The notes below the pieces were generated by a model that worked only from the letters and a program-made list of their open reading frames with translations, did not search any database and was not told the origin of the DNA. Shown in pieces: positions 9,654-18,265 of a stretch of DNA of 64,000 bases. The stretch comes from Sphingomonas lacusdianchii (GTDB lineage: Bacteria; Pseudomonadota; Alphaproteobacteria; Sphingomonadales; Sphingomonadaceae). The position numbers were made by a program, and so were the translations under genes. Every line of letters starts with the position of its first letter. Position 1 is the first letter of the stretch. The stretch spans positions 1-64,000 of the forward strand of contig NZ_JAKRET010000016.1 of NCBI RefSeq assembly GCF_022664395.1. The letters are read 5' to 3'.

Positions 9654-11303
9654 TCAGGTGCAGATCTGGAGCGACCCGGTGATCGATGCCCCGCCCGATC
9701 GGTTGTCGATATCCCCCACGCGCAACCGGACCCGGCCCTGATATTGTTCCAGCAGGACCCGCTTGTCGCTGCGGTCCTGCCGAACCAGCTGGTCGCCGTA
9801 GATGTCACCGAACAACTTATGCGCACCGGCGTTATCCATAACCGCAAGGATGAATGTAGCGCGCAGTGAATTGGGCCGCCAGCTGATGGCGCTATCCACG
9901 GTCGCGACGGCGCCACCGCCGGTCGCTATGGTTATGCCCGAGCGGTCGATGGTCCCGGGGTAGGGATCGCCGACATCGCCTTCGCGCGACAGGGGGATCG
10001 GCGCGCCATAGTGAAGGCGCGACCGGGACCGCACGTCGGATAGCGACCGGCCGGTGAATGCCGTATCGCGCGCGGCCTGGATGCTGGGGCCGATCGTCCA
10101 GTTCGCCGGAGCCCCTGTCGGGGCATCGTTGGCAAAGGGAATTTCGTAGCGAATGAAATTGCGCGGACAGGACAGCAGCATCCGACCGCGATAGGTCCGG
10201 TCGTCGTGGGTAATGCCGATATTGGCGAGATAGTTGCTGGCGTCGAAGCTTCCGAACAAGGTGGCGGGTGATTGCGGGCCGCCATCATCGAGGATGGTAT
10301 CGGCATAATTGACGTAATTGCCGCGGAACGAGACCGAACAGACACCGGCTGCCCGGAAGTCGAACACGGTTCCCGGTATGGCCTCCCAATAGCCTGAATC
10401 GATGAAAATGCCGAGGCAGTCGCCGCGAAAGGCGACGGCACTCCCGCCGCCGCCTTCGCACGAACAACCGATGAGGCTGACCGAGGCCGTGCCGCCCTCG
10501 AAAAGAAAACCGCTTTCCATCGTGGCACTGACACGCAACAATGTGATCAGGTTATTATGTCCGGTAAAGGCAAAGGCAGCCTTGCTTCGATCACTGGGTC
10601 CTCGTGCCGAGCAGTTGGTAAGTGACATGTAGAAGCATTGAAAGAACACGCCAAACTGTAATACGTCAAGCGTGGCTACGTCCGTGATGTGACAGCTAAC
10701 GTTGAAGTTACGAAATTCGAACGCTATCGCACAGCGCTTGATTACGCCATTGCGAACGGAAGAATATAGAACTGCATCATTCTGTTGGAATGATTGATTG
10801 TTGCGGACCAGAATATCGTTGCGTACCGTGGCGGTTGCGAACATCACCCCTTCGTTGAAGCTGCGCCCGACAAGCGTCTGGCCGTTCAGATTGATGGCAA
10901 CATTGGAGGGAAGCAGTATCGGGCCGACGACATGGTAGGGCGACGGGGAAGTTCCGAAGATGACCTCACCGCCGCCGGCGCGATGAACCTCGAGGATCGC
11001 GGCGTTGATGGCTGCGGTATCGTCCGTCCGTCCGTCGCCCAGCGCGCCCTTGTCGTTGACCGAATAGATGTCGAGCGCCTTCGCCTGCAGCGTCCGTGCC
11101 CGGCCGCCGGGGCGAGCGACCATGGTACCCGGGGCTATACCGGCGGCCACGGGATCACGCTGTCCCGCTATCGCCAAGGGGACCAGCGGTATCGTTCCCC
11201 CCACCGAAAGCATCAGGGCATCGCGGCGCGACAGTGACGTGGCGGCATCGCTACCCGGCTTCGCGCGACGCAGGAAGGCGAGCAACCGGCGGATAATCGA
11301 CAC
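9654..11303 (-). CDS. Tat-exported pectate-lyase-like beta-helix protein
   Basis: 549 residues with a GTG start at 11303 preceded by a strong GGAGAAAG. The N-terminus has a twin-arginine motif, SRRDALMLS (R26-R27), followed by a hydrophobic segment, so Tat export is likely. Then comes YSVNDKGALGDGRTDDTAAINAAI, the typical opening of pectate-lyase-3/GH28-like right-handed beta-helix proteins, and beta-helix repeats to about residue 400. Within an exopolysaccharide locus this suggests a periplasmic lyase, hydrolase or depolymerase that trims or frees the polymer. The substrate cannot be read from the sequence, and catalytic residues were not assigned. Confidence 0.75.
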   Translation of the reverse strand: MSIIRRLLAFLRRAKPGSDAATSLSRRDALMLSVGGTIPLVPLAIAGQRDPVAAGIAPGTMVARPGGRARTLQAKALDIYSVNDKGALGDGRTDDTAAINAAILEVHRAGGGEVIFGTSPSPYHVVGPILLPSNVAINLNGQTLVGRSFNEGVMFATATVRNDILVRNNQSFQQNDAVLYSSVRNGVIKRCAIAFEFRNFNVSCHITDVATLDVLQFGVFFQCFYMSLTNCSARGPSDRSKAAFAFTGHNNLITLLRVSATMESGFLFEGGTASVSLIGCSCEGGGGSAVAFRGDCLGIFIDSGYWEAIPGTVFDFRAAGVCSVSFRGNYVNYADTILDDGGPQSPATLFGSFDASNYLANIGITHDDRTYRGRMLLSCPRNFIRYEIPFANDAPTGAPANWTIGPSIQAARDTAFTGRSLSDVRSRSRLHYGAPIPLSREGDVGDPYPGTIDRSGITIATGGGAVATVDSAISWRPNSLRATFILAVMDNAGAHKLFGDIYGDQLVRQDRSDKRVLLEQYQGRVRLRVGDIDNRSGGASITGSLQICT

Positions 11304-11382
11304 GCTTCTTTCTCCTCGGACCGTGTGTTCCCTGCTGTCAAAGCACCTTGTCGGTTCGTGGCGTCGTTAGACAATCGGCAGG

Positions 11383-12417
11383 TTAGTACGGCACACGGTT
11401 GAACTGCCGCGCGGTCACCGCGAGCAGACGCTGGATCGCGGGAAGCCGCGCCAGCCAGATTTGGATGCGAGCCCGTGCCGGCAACAGCGCCATTGCCTTG
11501 GGATCGGTGGCGCAAGCGACAAATCCAGCCCTGTCTACGATGCAACGACACTCTCCACGTTCGGCCGGATCGTCGATCCGAAACGCCGCCAGCAGGAGTA
11601 GATGAGCGAAGAAACGGGCGACATGCGCATGGAAAGCGGCGATCCGTACGGGATCGGTTTCGTTTGCACGGAACATCTGTCGCTCGAGCTCGATCATCGT
11701 TGCGGCATGGCCGAAACTGGCCACGCTCAGGCCGCGCGAAGTGCTTCCTTGGCGGGTCAGCGCGACATACAGCCGGTCGGGGATGTAGCGTACCGAGCGA
11801 GTATACTGGGCGACATTACGGGAAAACACCGAATCCTCAAATGCCCGCAATTCAGGAAAGGTGATTGCGTTATCGTTCAGCAGCGTGCGTCGATAGACCT
11901 TGTTGCAGGCACTGGTGAGGAAATTACGGTCCAGCATTGCGTCGATGAATATTGTTTCGCCGGTTGAGGTGAACTCGCGATCCGGACCACGCGCAGCGAC
12001 AAGCTTCCCCCGATCGTCGCGGAATTCGAGGCCGAAGGAGACGATGTCCAGTGCCGGATCGGCGGTAAAAAACGGTAGGACGCGGGCCAGCAGGTCGGAA
12101 GCGATCGTGTCATCGCTGTCGACGAAGGAAACATATCGGCCTCGCGCTTCGGCTAACCCAAAGTTGCGTGCCGACCCCTGTCCACCGTTGGCTTTCGTGA
12201 AAACACGCAACCGACCATCTTCCTGTGCAATAGTCCGCAGGATATCCAGACTGTTATCGGACGAACCATCATCGACCGCCACGACCTCAAGATTAGCAAC
12301 ACTTTGGCCAAGAATGCTGCGGATGCAGCCTTCGAGATGGGCGGCCATGTTGTAGACCGGCACGATGACGCTGAACGTCGGCGTCCCGGCGGAAGTCTGT
12401 ACCAGTGGCAGGCCCAT
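11383..12417 (-). CDS. GT2-family glycosyltransferase
   Basis: 344 residues. The GT-A domain starts FSVIVPVYNMAAHLEGCIRS, continues with LEVVAVDDGSSDNSLDIL and the metal-binding region YVSFVDSDD (DxD-type). The C-terminal part is helical and basic, as in capsule and exopolysaccharide transferases that use lipid-linked acceptors. It lies 1 base from the EpsG-like polymerase gene (12419), in the minus-strand operon that begins at 19530. Donor sugar unknown. Confidence 0.88.
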   Translation of the reverse strand: MGLPLVQTSAGTPTFSVIVPVYNMAAHLEGCIRSILGQSVANLEVVAVDDGSSDNSLDILRTIAQEDGRLRVFTKANGGQGSARNFGLAEARGRYVSFVDSDDTIASDLLARVLPFFTADPALDIVSFGLEFRDDRGKLVAARGPDREFTSTGETIFIDAMLDRNFLTSACNKVYRRTLLNDNAITFPELRAFEDSVFSRNVAQYTRSVRYIPDRLYVALTRQGSTSRGLSVASFGHAATMIELERQMFRANETDPVRIAAFHAHVARFFAHLLLLAAFRIDDPAERGECRCIVDRAGFVACATDPKAMALLPARARIQIWLARLPAIQRLLAVTARQFNRVPY

Positions 12418-12418
12418 G

Positions 12419-13456
12419 TTAGCCTTTCAGTTCACGTTGAAAATAAAAAGGATTAAACGGCGAAAAGCCGTTAGTGTCGTCGCGGAAGTTGGTCAGGCGC
12501 GATACGGAACACAAAATCAGCGTTGCCAGCAAGGATCCGGTAAGCAGGCGTTCGCCGCACAGTTGTACCGTCGATCGCCGGACGGACATGGCGACGAACA
12601 GATATAGAAGAAACAGGAACAGGGTTTGGAAGCGTAATCCGGCATAGTAGAAGCGAGCGAGACCGAACGAGGCAAGCTGCATGCCCAGGATTGCGAACAC
12701 AGGGAATCTGCTGGCAACGATCGGACGATCGGAGTAGCGGATCGCAACCACGACCACTACCGTGGCGAGCAGCGGAATGATACCGGATAGGCCGCCCAAA
12801 CCCACGAGCTCGGTGTTCTGCGATACCTTGTCGCCAAGATAGCTGCCAAACACGACGAGGACCACGACCATTCCTAAAGCCGCGCCGATGAAGGTCTTGA
12901 TCCGGGCTTCAAACAACGCCCACAGACCGACAGCGAGCAGCACCGACGATACCTGTATGCTTGCGGCGATGATCCCGCACAGGACGAATGCCCGCAGGCT
13001 GCCACGTGCGAAGGCGGCCGCGCCCAAGGCTATGATCGCGAAAGCCAGCCCGTAGCGTAGGCCGTTAATTGTCATGTCGATCAGGAAGAATGGCATGACG
13101 ATCGTCAGGAACAGGAGCGGCGATCGTTCGAGCAGGAGGCCGGCGCACAGCATGATGAGCGCCGTGGTGCTGCCCAAGACGATCAGCACGTCGAACGAGT
13201 CTCGGAAGAACCAGTTTAGAACCTCGATCAGCAGGGTGAACCCCGGCTCGAAGCTGGATGCCAAAATTCCCTGATAGCGGATGATGTCGAAGCTCTGGAC
13301 ATAGACCGCGCTATCGGTCCCGACCATGCCCCGCCCCGCGATCAGCACGAACATCGGAATGAAGGCAAGAATCGTCGCGATCCGCAACTTGTCGAGTAGC
13401 AATCCTGCTGCCACCGACAGGATCAGAATGGCGTAGCAGACGTAATAGGGGGTCAT
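12419..13456 (-). CDS. EpsG-like polysaccharide polymerase, multi-pass membrane protein
   Basis: 345 residues, with about nine or ten hydrophobic segments across its length. The GRGMVGTDSAVYVQSF stretch near residue 45 resembles the conserved G-x-D-x-x-x-Y block of the EpsG/Wzy-type family. The protein probably polymerises repeat units at the periplasmic face. It overlaps the upstream truncated glycosyltransferase by ATGA (13453-13456). A second polymerase/ligase-type protein is encoded at 19734-21101. Confidence 0.75.
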   Translation of the reverse strand: MTPYYVCYAILILSVAAGLLLDKLRIATILAFIPMFVLIAGRGMVGTDSAVYVQSFDIIRYQGILASSFEPGFTLLIEVLNWFFRDSFDVLIVLGSTTALIMLCAGLLLERSPLLFLTIVMPFFLIDMTINGLRYGLAFAIIALGAAAFARGSLRAFVLCGIIAASIQVSSVLLAVGLWALFEARIKTFIGAALGMVVVLVVFGSYLGDKVSQNTELVGLGGLSGIIPLLATVVVVVAIRYSDRPIVASRFPVFAILGMQLASFGLARFYYAGLRFQTLFLFLLYLFVAMSVRRSTVQLCGERLLTGSLLATLILCSVSRLTNFRDDTNGFSPFNPFYFQRELKG

Positions 13457-13854
13457 GCTCTGGACAAATCCGGATTTGGCCTAGCTTTGATGCCATCGAA
13501 GGTGTCTGACGCCGTTGCGACGGTATCAACGCCGCCAATGCGTTTGTCCTTCGTGACCGTAAAGCGAACCGTTAGCCATCGCCATACGCGTCCCGGTGCT
13601 CTCCCAGCTTTGGCGACGGAACCTGCGAACAGTGCATGGGACAGTGCAACGCCGAAATTAACGATGACACTGATCCCGAGCGTCGGGCGCACCATATTTA
13701 GCTTGGTAGGCACGATCAGATCCCAGCCATTCTTCGGGTTCGTGTCGAACATGGTGAGTTTGATGTAGTCGCCCATCGCGAGGATCGTCTCGACAGTTCC
13801 CTCGGCGTAGCGGGATCGCTTTTGCGTGGGGATGATGAGCGAGAGTGAAAGCAT
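13453..13854 (-). CDS. Internally deleted GT2-like glycosyltransferase remnant
   Basis: 133 residues, far below the roughly 300 needed for a GT2 enzyme. The first 35 or so residues (MLSLSLIIPTQKRSRYAEG then TVETILAMGDYIKLTMFD) are a normal GT-A start, like that of the enzyme at 15.8-16.9 kb. The rest (about residue 50 on) is basic, lacks the DxD region and resembles a C-terminal tail (APGRVWRWLTVRF). Despite this, both ends overlap the neighbours by ATGA, so it remains translationally coupled between the dehydratase and the polymerase. The simplest reading is an in-frame internal deletion of a former transferase. Catalytic activity is not expected. Confidence 0.6.
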   Translation of the reverse strand: MLSLSLIIPTQKRSRYAEGTVETILAMGDYIKLTMFDTNPKNGWDLIVPTKLNMVRPTLGISVIVNFGVALSHALFAGSVAKAGRAPGRVWRWLTVRFTVTKDKRIGGVDTVATASDTFDGIKARPNPDLSRA

Positions 13855-14867
13855 CAGCGGTTGGCCAGCGCGTTCTGCACGTAGGGCAGCGTCAGCAGCG
13901 TCTGCTTCACTTCTGCTACCGTGAGGCGCTGGGTGTTGTGTGAGGTATAGTCGTCGACCAGATTGGCTTGCGGCGATCCTTCAGAAATGAAAACTTCATA
14001 GTTCAGGTCGCGGTTGTCCGCCGGCACCCGCCAGTAACGGCCCATATCGTCGGCCTTGGCCATTTCCTCGCGCGAGACGAGGGATTCATACAGCTTCTCG
14101 CCGTGACGGGTTCCGATGATGCGGATATTCTCGGGAACCTCGAAAAGTTCGCACAGCGCGGTCGCGAGGTCGGCAATGGTGCAGGCCGGTGCCTTCTGGA
14201 CGAAGATGTCACCCTGCGCGCCATGGGTGAAGGCGTGCAGCACCAGATCGACCGATTCCTCGAGCGACATCAGGAAGCGGGTCATCGATGGATCAGTGAT
14301 CCCCAGTTCCTGGCCGGCCTTGATCCGTTCAATGAACAGCGGGATCACCGAACCGCGCGACGCCATGACATTGCCATAGCGCGTCGCGCAGAGGACCGGA
14401 TCGTTCCTGCCCATTGTGCGCGAGCGCGCGACCAGGACCTTTTCGGCCATGGCCTTGGAGATGCCCATCGCGTTGATGGGATAGACCGCCTTGTCGGTGC
14501 TCAGCAGCACCAACCGCTGCACGCCGTTGAGCAAGGTAGCGTTGATGACGTTCTCGGTGCCGATCACGTTGGTGCGCACTGCTTCCATCGGATGGAACTC
14601 GCAGGACGGAACCTGTTTGAGTGCTGCGGCGTGAAATGCGTAATCGACTCCGCGCATGGCAAGGTTGATGGAGTCGGCGTTCCTGGTATCGCCGATGATA
14701 AAGCGAACCTTATCGTTGCGCAGCTTGATGCGCATGTCCTCTTGCTTCTTCTCATCCCGAGAGAAAACAATGATCTGCTTGACATCCGTTTCCAAAAAGC
14801 GACGCAGAACAGTGTTCCCGAAGGAGCCGGTGCCGCCAGTTATAAGCAATGTCTTTCCATCAAGCAT
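13854..14867 (-). CDS. UDP-GlcNAc 4,6-dehydratase/5-epimerase, FnlA/CapE/WbjB family
   Basis: 337 residues. The NAD(P)-binding start is LLITGGTGSFGNTVLRRF, then IVFSRDEKKQEDMR, HAAALKQVPSCEFHP and LLSTDKAVYPINAMGISKAM; the MGxSK arrangement replaces the classical YxxxK, as in this short-chain dehydrogenase subfamily. The family converts UDP-GlcNAc to a UDP-4-keto-6-deoxy-L-hexosamine, the first step towards UDP-L-FucNAc, -RhaNAc or -QuiNAc. The RmlD-like gene directly upstream in the operon (14885-15763) should perform the following reduction. No C2-epimerase (FnlC/WbjD type) is present in the window. Confidence 0.9.
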   Translation of the reverse strand: MLDGKTLLITGGTGSFGNTVLRRFLETDVKQIIVFSRDEKKQEDMRIKLRNDKVRFIIGDTRNADSINLAMRGVDYAFHAAALKQVPSCEFHPMEAVRTNVIGTENVINATLLNGVQRLVLLSTDKAVYPINAMGISKAMAEKVLVARSRTMGRNDPVLCATRYGNVMASRGSVIPLFIERIKAGQELGITDPSMTRFLMSLEESVDLVLHAFTHGAQGDIFVQKAPACTIADLATALCELFEVPENIRIIGTRHGEKLYESLVSREEMAKADDMGRYWRVPADNRDLNYEVFISEGSPQANLVDDYTSHNTQRLTVAEVKQTLLTLPYVQNALANR

Positions 14868-14884
14868 TACAAGTCACCTGTATT

Positions 14885-15763
14885 TCACAATGCCCGTTCG
14901 CCGAGCTTCGCGTAGAAATCATACATGTCGTCGATCAGCGCTGGCCAATCGGCGACGTCGTGCGGAACTACCTGCTTGAGCGAGGTGGGATCTAGGCTGC
15001 GATCGATCTTGAAACCCTCGTCCGGTACGATCTGGATATCGTCACGCCCCCAGCGAGCAGCCGCCAGCGACAAAAGACGAGCCTTGTCAACTGGCGCTGC
15101 TGCAAGATGGTAGAGGCCGTGCAGATCGGGCCGGCACGGAAGAAGGTTCTGGCCGATAAATTGCGCGATAGCATTCACTGGCAGACCGGAGAAGAAGGCA
15201 TTGGGAAAGCCGCGAACTTGCCCAGTCTGGGATAGAAACCAGTCGATCAGCGATCCGTTCGGCTGCATGCCCATGCCAATGATGGAAGTGCGTAGCGTAA
15301 GAGCCGATCGTGTCACCTCGCCGATCAGCTTCGAAGCGCCATAGGCGTCTTCGGCATCGGGAATATCGATCTCGCGCCTGTTCCCCGAACGGCCGGAAAA
15401 GACGCAGTCGGTGCTGAAGTGGATCAGCTTAAAGCCGTCGCGCTCCGCCGCGATTTCCAGTCGCTTGGGGAAGACGCTGTTCAGCCGGAACAACGTGGCT
15501 TCATCCTTGACGGCATCGACCTGCTTGATGACGCCGGCGGCGTTTATCACGATCTGCGCTTCCATCGACTGTGCGGCACGACGGACGGATCCGATGTCAT
15601 CGGCGTCGACCGACAATTGGTAGCGCAAGCCATGCGACCATCCGAAATGCGGCATGGCCGCACGCCTGACCGTTCCCTGCACGTCATAGCCTTGATCATG
15701 CAGCGAGCGGTGCAGGGCAAATCCGAGCATTCCGGACGCGCCGACTACGAGAATTTTCTTCAT
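14885..15763 (-). CDS. RmlD-like NAD-dependent reductase for UDP-4-keto-6-deoxyhexosamine
   Basis: 292 residues from ATG 15763, chosen because MKKILVVGASGMLGFAL is the Rossmann start and the gene above ends at 15768. Further motifs: VINAAGVIKQVDAVKDE, LIHFSTDCVFSG and YGASKLIGE (YxxxK). It is similar to RmlD but diverged from the rmlD at 5.4 kb and sits next to the FnlA/WbjB-type dehydratase. By analogy with WbvR/FnlB-like partners it probably reduces the 4-keto product to a UDP-2-acetamido-2,6-dideoxy-L-sugar. It lacks the C-terminal cupin of CapF-type enzymes. Confidence 0.82.
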   Translation of the reverse strand: MKKILVVGASGMLGFALHRSLHDQGYDVQGTVRRAAMPHFGWSHGLRYQLSVDADDIGSVRRAAQSMEAQIVINAAGVIKQVDAVKDEATLFRLNSVFPKRLEIAAERDGFKLIHFSTDCVFSGRSGNRREIDIPDAEDAYGASKLIGEVTRSALTLRTSIIGMGMQPNGSLIDWFLSQTGQVRGFPNAFFSGLPVNAIAQFIGQNLLPCRPDLHGLYHLAAAPVDKARLLSLAAARWGRDDIQIVPDEGFKIDRSLDPTSLKQVVPHDVADWPALIDDMYDFYAKLGERAL

Positions 15764-15767
15764 CGCT

Positions 15768-16925
15768 TCACCTATGCTGTTGGGCAAGGGCCTGAGCAAC
15801 CAGATCGCTGGCGATCTCGATGCTGTCGGCACTCAGCGTCTTGATCTTGCGATCCGGCCATGCACGTTGGAGCACCTTCTTAGCGGCATAGACTCCATGT
15901 TCCCAGACGACCGGGGCGACCTTGCCGATCGCCTTCGCCCTGGCGACCCTTCCGTGATGTCCCAGCGCCTTCATGATTTCACTTTGCCGGTCGGGATGGC
16001 GCACAAGCAGCAAGGCGTAGAAGCGTGAGAAATTGAATCTGTCGCGCCTATCGCGGCCGGCCCGATCGATCGCGGCCAGGGTGGCTTGCCCCCAGACGGT
16101 TTCGACGCTGAAGAACTCCGGGACGTCCGCCGGCCAAGGCTCGCCGATATAGGATCGCATATGGGGATCGGACCAGAGGTCGCCCTTGTGCTGGCGCATC
16201 GCGCTCCGGCCGGCGTTACTGGAAACCGATGCGCCACCGATCGTAAGCGGAAGATCGATGATCGCATGCCGCGGCGAGAAATAGGCAGCAAAATATGAGA
16301 ACGACACATCCGGGCTTACGCCGTCGAAACAGTGACCGATCTCGGCGTGCAGCTCGGTCAGGGTCGACCGTGCCACGATGCCGTGGTAGACACGTGGCAT
16401 CGAACTGCATCCTTGACCGGCATTGTCCAGAAACGCGTCGATCTGCGACCGAGCGTCGACCACCGTGTCCGACACGGTCGGATCCAGCCTGAGGAACAAC
16501 TTTCCCGAAACCGCTTCGCCGAAATATTTCGACCGGATACCGGGCCAGTTGTAGGCGGCATAGACACGCGGGTCGCTGGTTACGCTGGTCAGGCCTTCGC
16601 GTTGCGCGCGGCGCGTCCATGAGAATAGCTGCGGCGTAACCCCGTCGTCATCGCCTATCATACAGATAAAGTCGCCATGCGCATATTTGACGGCTTCTTC
16701 GAAGCACTGCGTCATATTCTTCAGTGCAGGCACGTGATGATGCTTGATGCGCTGATCGCCCAGAGCCGCAAATTCGCGGGCGAGCAGATCGCCGTCGTCG
16801 CTGCTGTCGAAAACGACTAGCTCGAAATCGTCCTGGAACGATAGGACCGAACGTATCGTCTGGATACATTGCTCCTGACGGTTCTTCGTCGGGATCACGA
16901 TGGATAAAAGAGGGGTCAACGCCAC
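15768..16925 (-). CDS. GT2-family glycosyltransferase
   Basis: 385 residues from a GTG at 16925 with GGAAAG 8 bases upstream; a TTG at 16919 forming a TTGA overlap with the upstream stop is an alternative. The open frame extends further but would run into the flippase gene. GT-A motifs: LSIVIPTKNRQEQCIQTIRS, FELVVFDSSDDGDLL, and DFICMIGDDDGVTP (DxD). The C-terminal half is typical of exopolysaccharide transferases of sphingomonads. Donor unknown; it acts on the lipid-linked intermediate at the inner membrane. Confidence 0.82.
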   Translation of the reverse strand: MALTPLLSIVIPTKNRQEQCIQTIRSVLSFQDDFELVVFDSSDDGDLLAREFAALGDQRIKHHHVPALKNMTQCFEEAVKYAHGDFICMIGDDDGVTPQLFSWTRRAQREGLTSVTSDPRVYAAYNWPGIRSKYFGEAVSGKLFLRLDPTVSDTVVDARSQIDAFLDNAGQGCSSMPRVYHGIVARSTLTELHAEIGHCFDGVSPDVSFSYFAAYFSPRHAIIDLPLTIGGASVSSNAGRSAMRQHKGDLWSDPHMRSYIGEPWPADVPEFFSVETVWGQATLAAIDRAGRDRRDRFNFSRFYALLLVRHPDRQSEIMKALGHHGRVARAKAIGKVAPVVWEHGVYAAKKVLQRAWPDRKIKTLSADSIEIASDLVAQALAQQHR

Positions 16926-18265
16926 GCCGCACGCTTTCCAGATACGAGAAGGATCAGCAGGTCGATCAGGTTGCGCAGGGTCCAGGCGGCCGCGCATCCG
17001 ATTGGCCCAAAATGAAGTGACGCCAGATAGGCCGTTGGGATGAAGATGAGAAGCTCACCGGTATGGATCATGGCGATGAGTTCCGGGCGCCCCTTCGCAT
17101 ACAACTGGGTGAACGGTACCTGGGCAAACGCCGAGAAGAGGAAGCCAAACGCCAGCACGCGGACCACGCCGGTCGAATTTGCCGCATAGACCGGGCCCAG
17201 CCAAAAATGAAGGATAAAGGGTGCCAACAAGGCTAGTCCGGCCGCGACGGGAACACAGGTCGCTGCGATCAGGAGATAGGCATGTCGCGTATCAGACCCT
17301 TCTTCGCCAATGGCGTGTGAGGCCACCAGTCGAGGGTATAAACCTCGCGTCACCGCCACGGGGAGAACCAGCAGCTTCATCACCAGCTCCGACGGTGCGG
17401 CATAGAAAGCGACGATTGTGGAGCCGCGGGCATAGGCAAGGACGTAGCGATCCAGATATCCCATCAGCGGGCTGATGGCGCCGGACACTGTGACCCAACT
17501 ACCGAACCCCATGAGCATTCGCAGTTGCTGACGCCGGATGCTTCCCAAGCGGATCTCGCGCCAGATTGCGTTCTGGTACAGGCCGAGTGCTAGTGCCAGC
17601 GCCCGCCCCGCCAGCAGTCCCGCCGCAGCTGCCGTGAAGCTGGATTGCACCATGACCACCATGGCGGTCGCCCCCACGATCGGCAGGGCGCCGCCGGCGA
17701 CACGCTGAATGTTCGATTCCAGGAAACGCTCGCGCCCGTCCCAGAAACCTTGGACCACAAGATGCGGCAGTAGCAGGGGAATCGAACAAGCGATCAGCGT
17801 GAAACCGGTGACCGCATCTCTGGTGACGTTAGGCGATGTTTTAAGGATGTCGGAGACAAGCCAGTCGATGCCGAACAGTAGCGCCGCTCCTCCGACTAGG
17901 CCGCTTGCGATTGAAACGAACAGCGCGGTGCTCAGTATTTCCTGAAGCGCAGCGGTGTTTGCGCCTTGCTGGCGGGAAACCAAGAGCGTGACGGCACGCG
18001 ACAGCCCCAAGTCGAGAATACCAGCGTAACCGACAAGCGCCCAGGCCAGCAGCAGTAGCGAGAACAATTCGGTCGGCAGATATCTTGGAAGCGCTGCCAG
18101 GCAGGGGATCGCGACGACGATAGGCACGATCGATCCGGCAATGTTGATCGTCGAGGATCGGGTGACCCGGGAATTCAGAATCTGACGAACGCGCACGGAT
18201 TGGCGCAAATACGCGCCGATGCGGCGCCAGGACGAACCGTCACGTAACGGGACGTCGTGTGTCAC
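16916..18265 (-). CDS. wzx: Wzx-type polysaccharide flippase (MOP superfamily)
   Basis: 449 residues from a GTG at 18265 forming a GTGA overlap with the stop of the initiating transferase; the open frame upstream is just overlap. About 12-14 hydrophobic segments are spread over the protein, beginning with STINIAGSIVPIVVAIPCLA and DLGLSRAVTLLVSRQ, typical of Wzx/polysaccharide biosynthesis proteins. It moves the undecaprenyl-linked repeat unit across the inner membrane. The context, between the initiating transferase and a GT, fits. Confidence 0.85.
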   Translation of the reverse strand: MTHDVPLRDGSSWRRIGAYLRQSVRVRQILNSRVTRSSTINIAGSIVPIVVAIPCLAALPRYLPTELFSLLLLAWALVGYAGILDLGLSRAVTLLVSRQQGANTAALQEILSTALFVSIASGLVGGAALLFGIDWLVSDILKTSPNVTRDAVTGFTLIACSIPLLLPHLVVQGFWDGRERFLESNIQRVAGGALPIVGATAMVVMVQSSFTAAAAGLLAGRALALALGLYQNAIWREIRLGSIRRQQLRMLMGFGSWVTVSGAISPLMGYLDRYVLAYARGSTIVAFYAAPSELVMKLLVLPVAVTRGLYPRLVASHAIGEEGSDTRHAYLLIAATCVPVAAGLALLAPFILHFWLGPVYAANSTGVVRVLAFGFLFSAFAQVPFTQLYAKGRPELIAMIHTGELLIFIPTAYLASLHFGPIGCAAAWTLRNLIDLLILLVSGKRAAWR

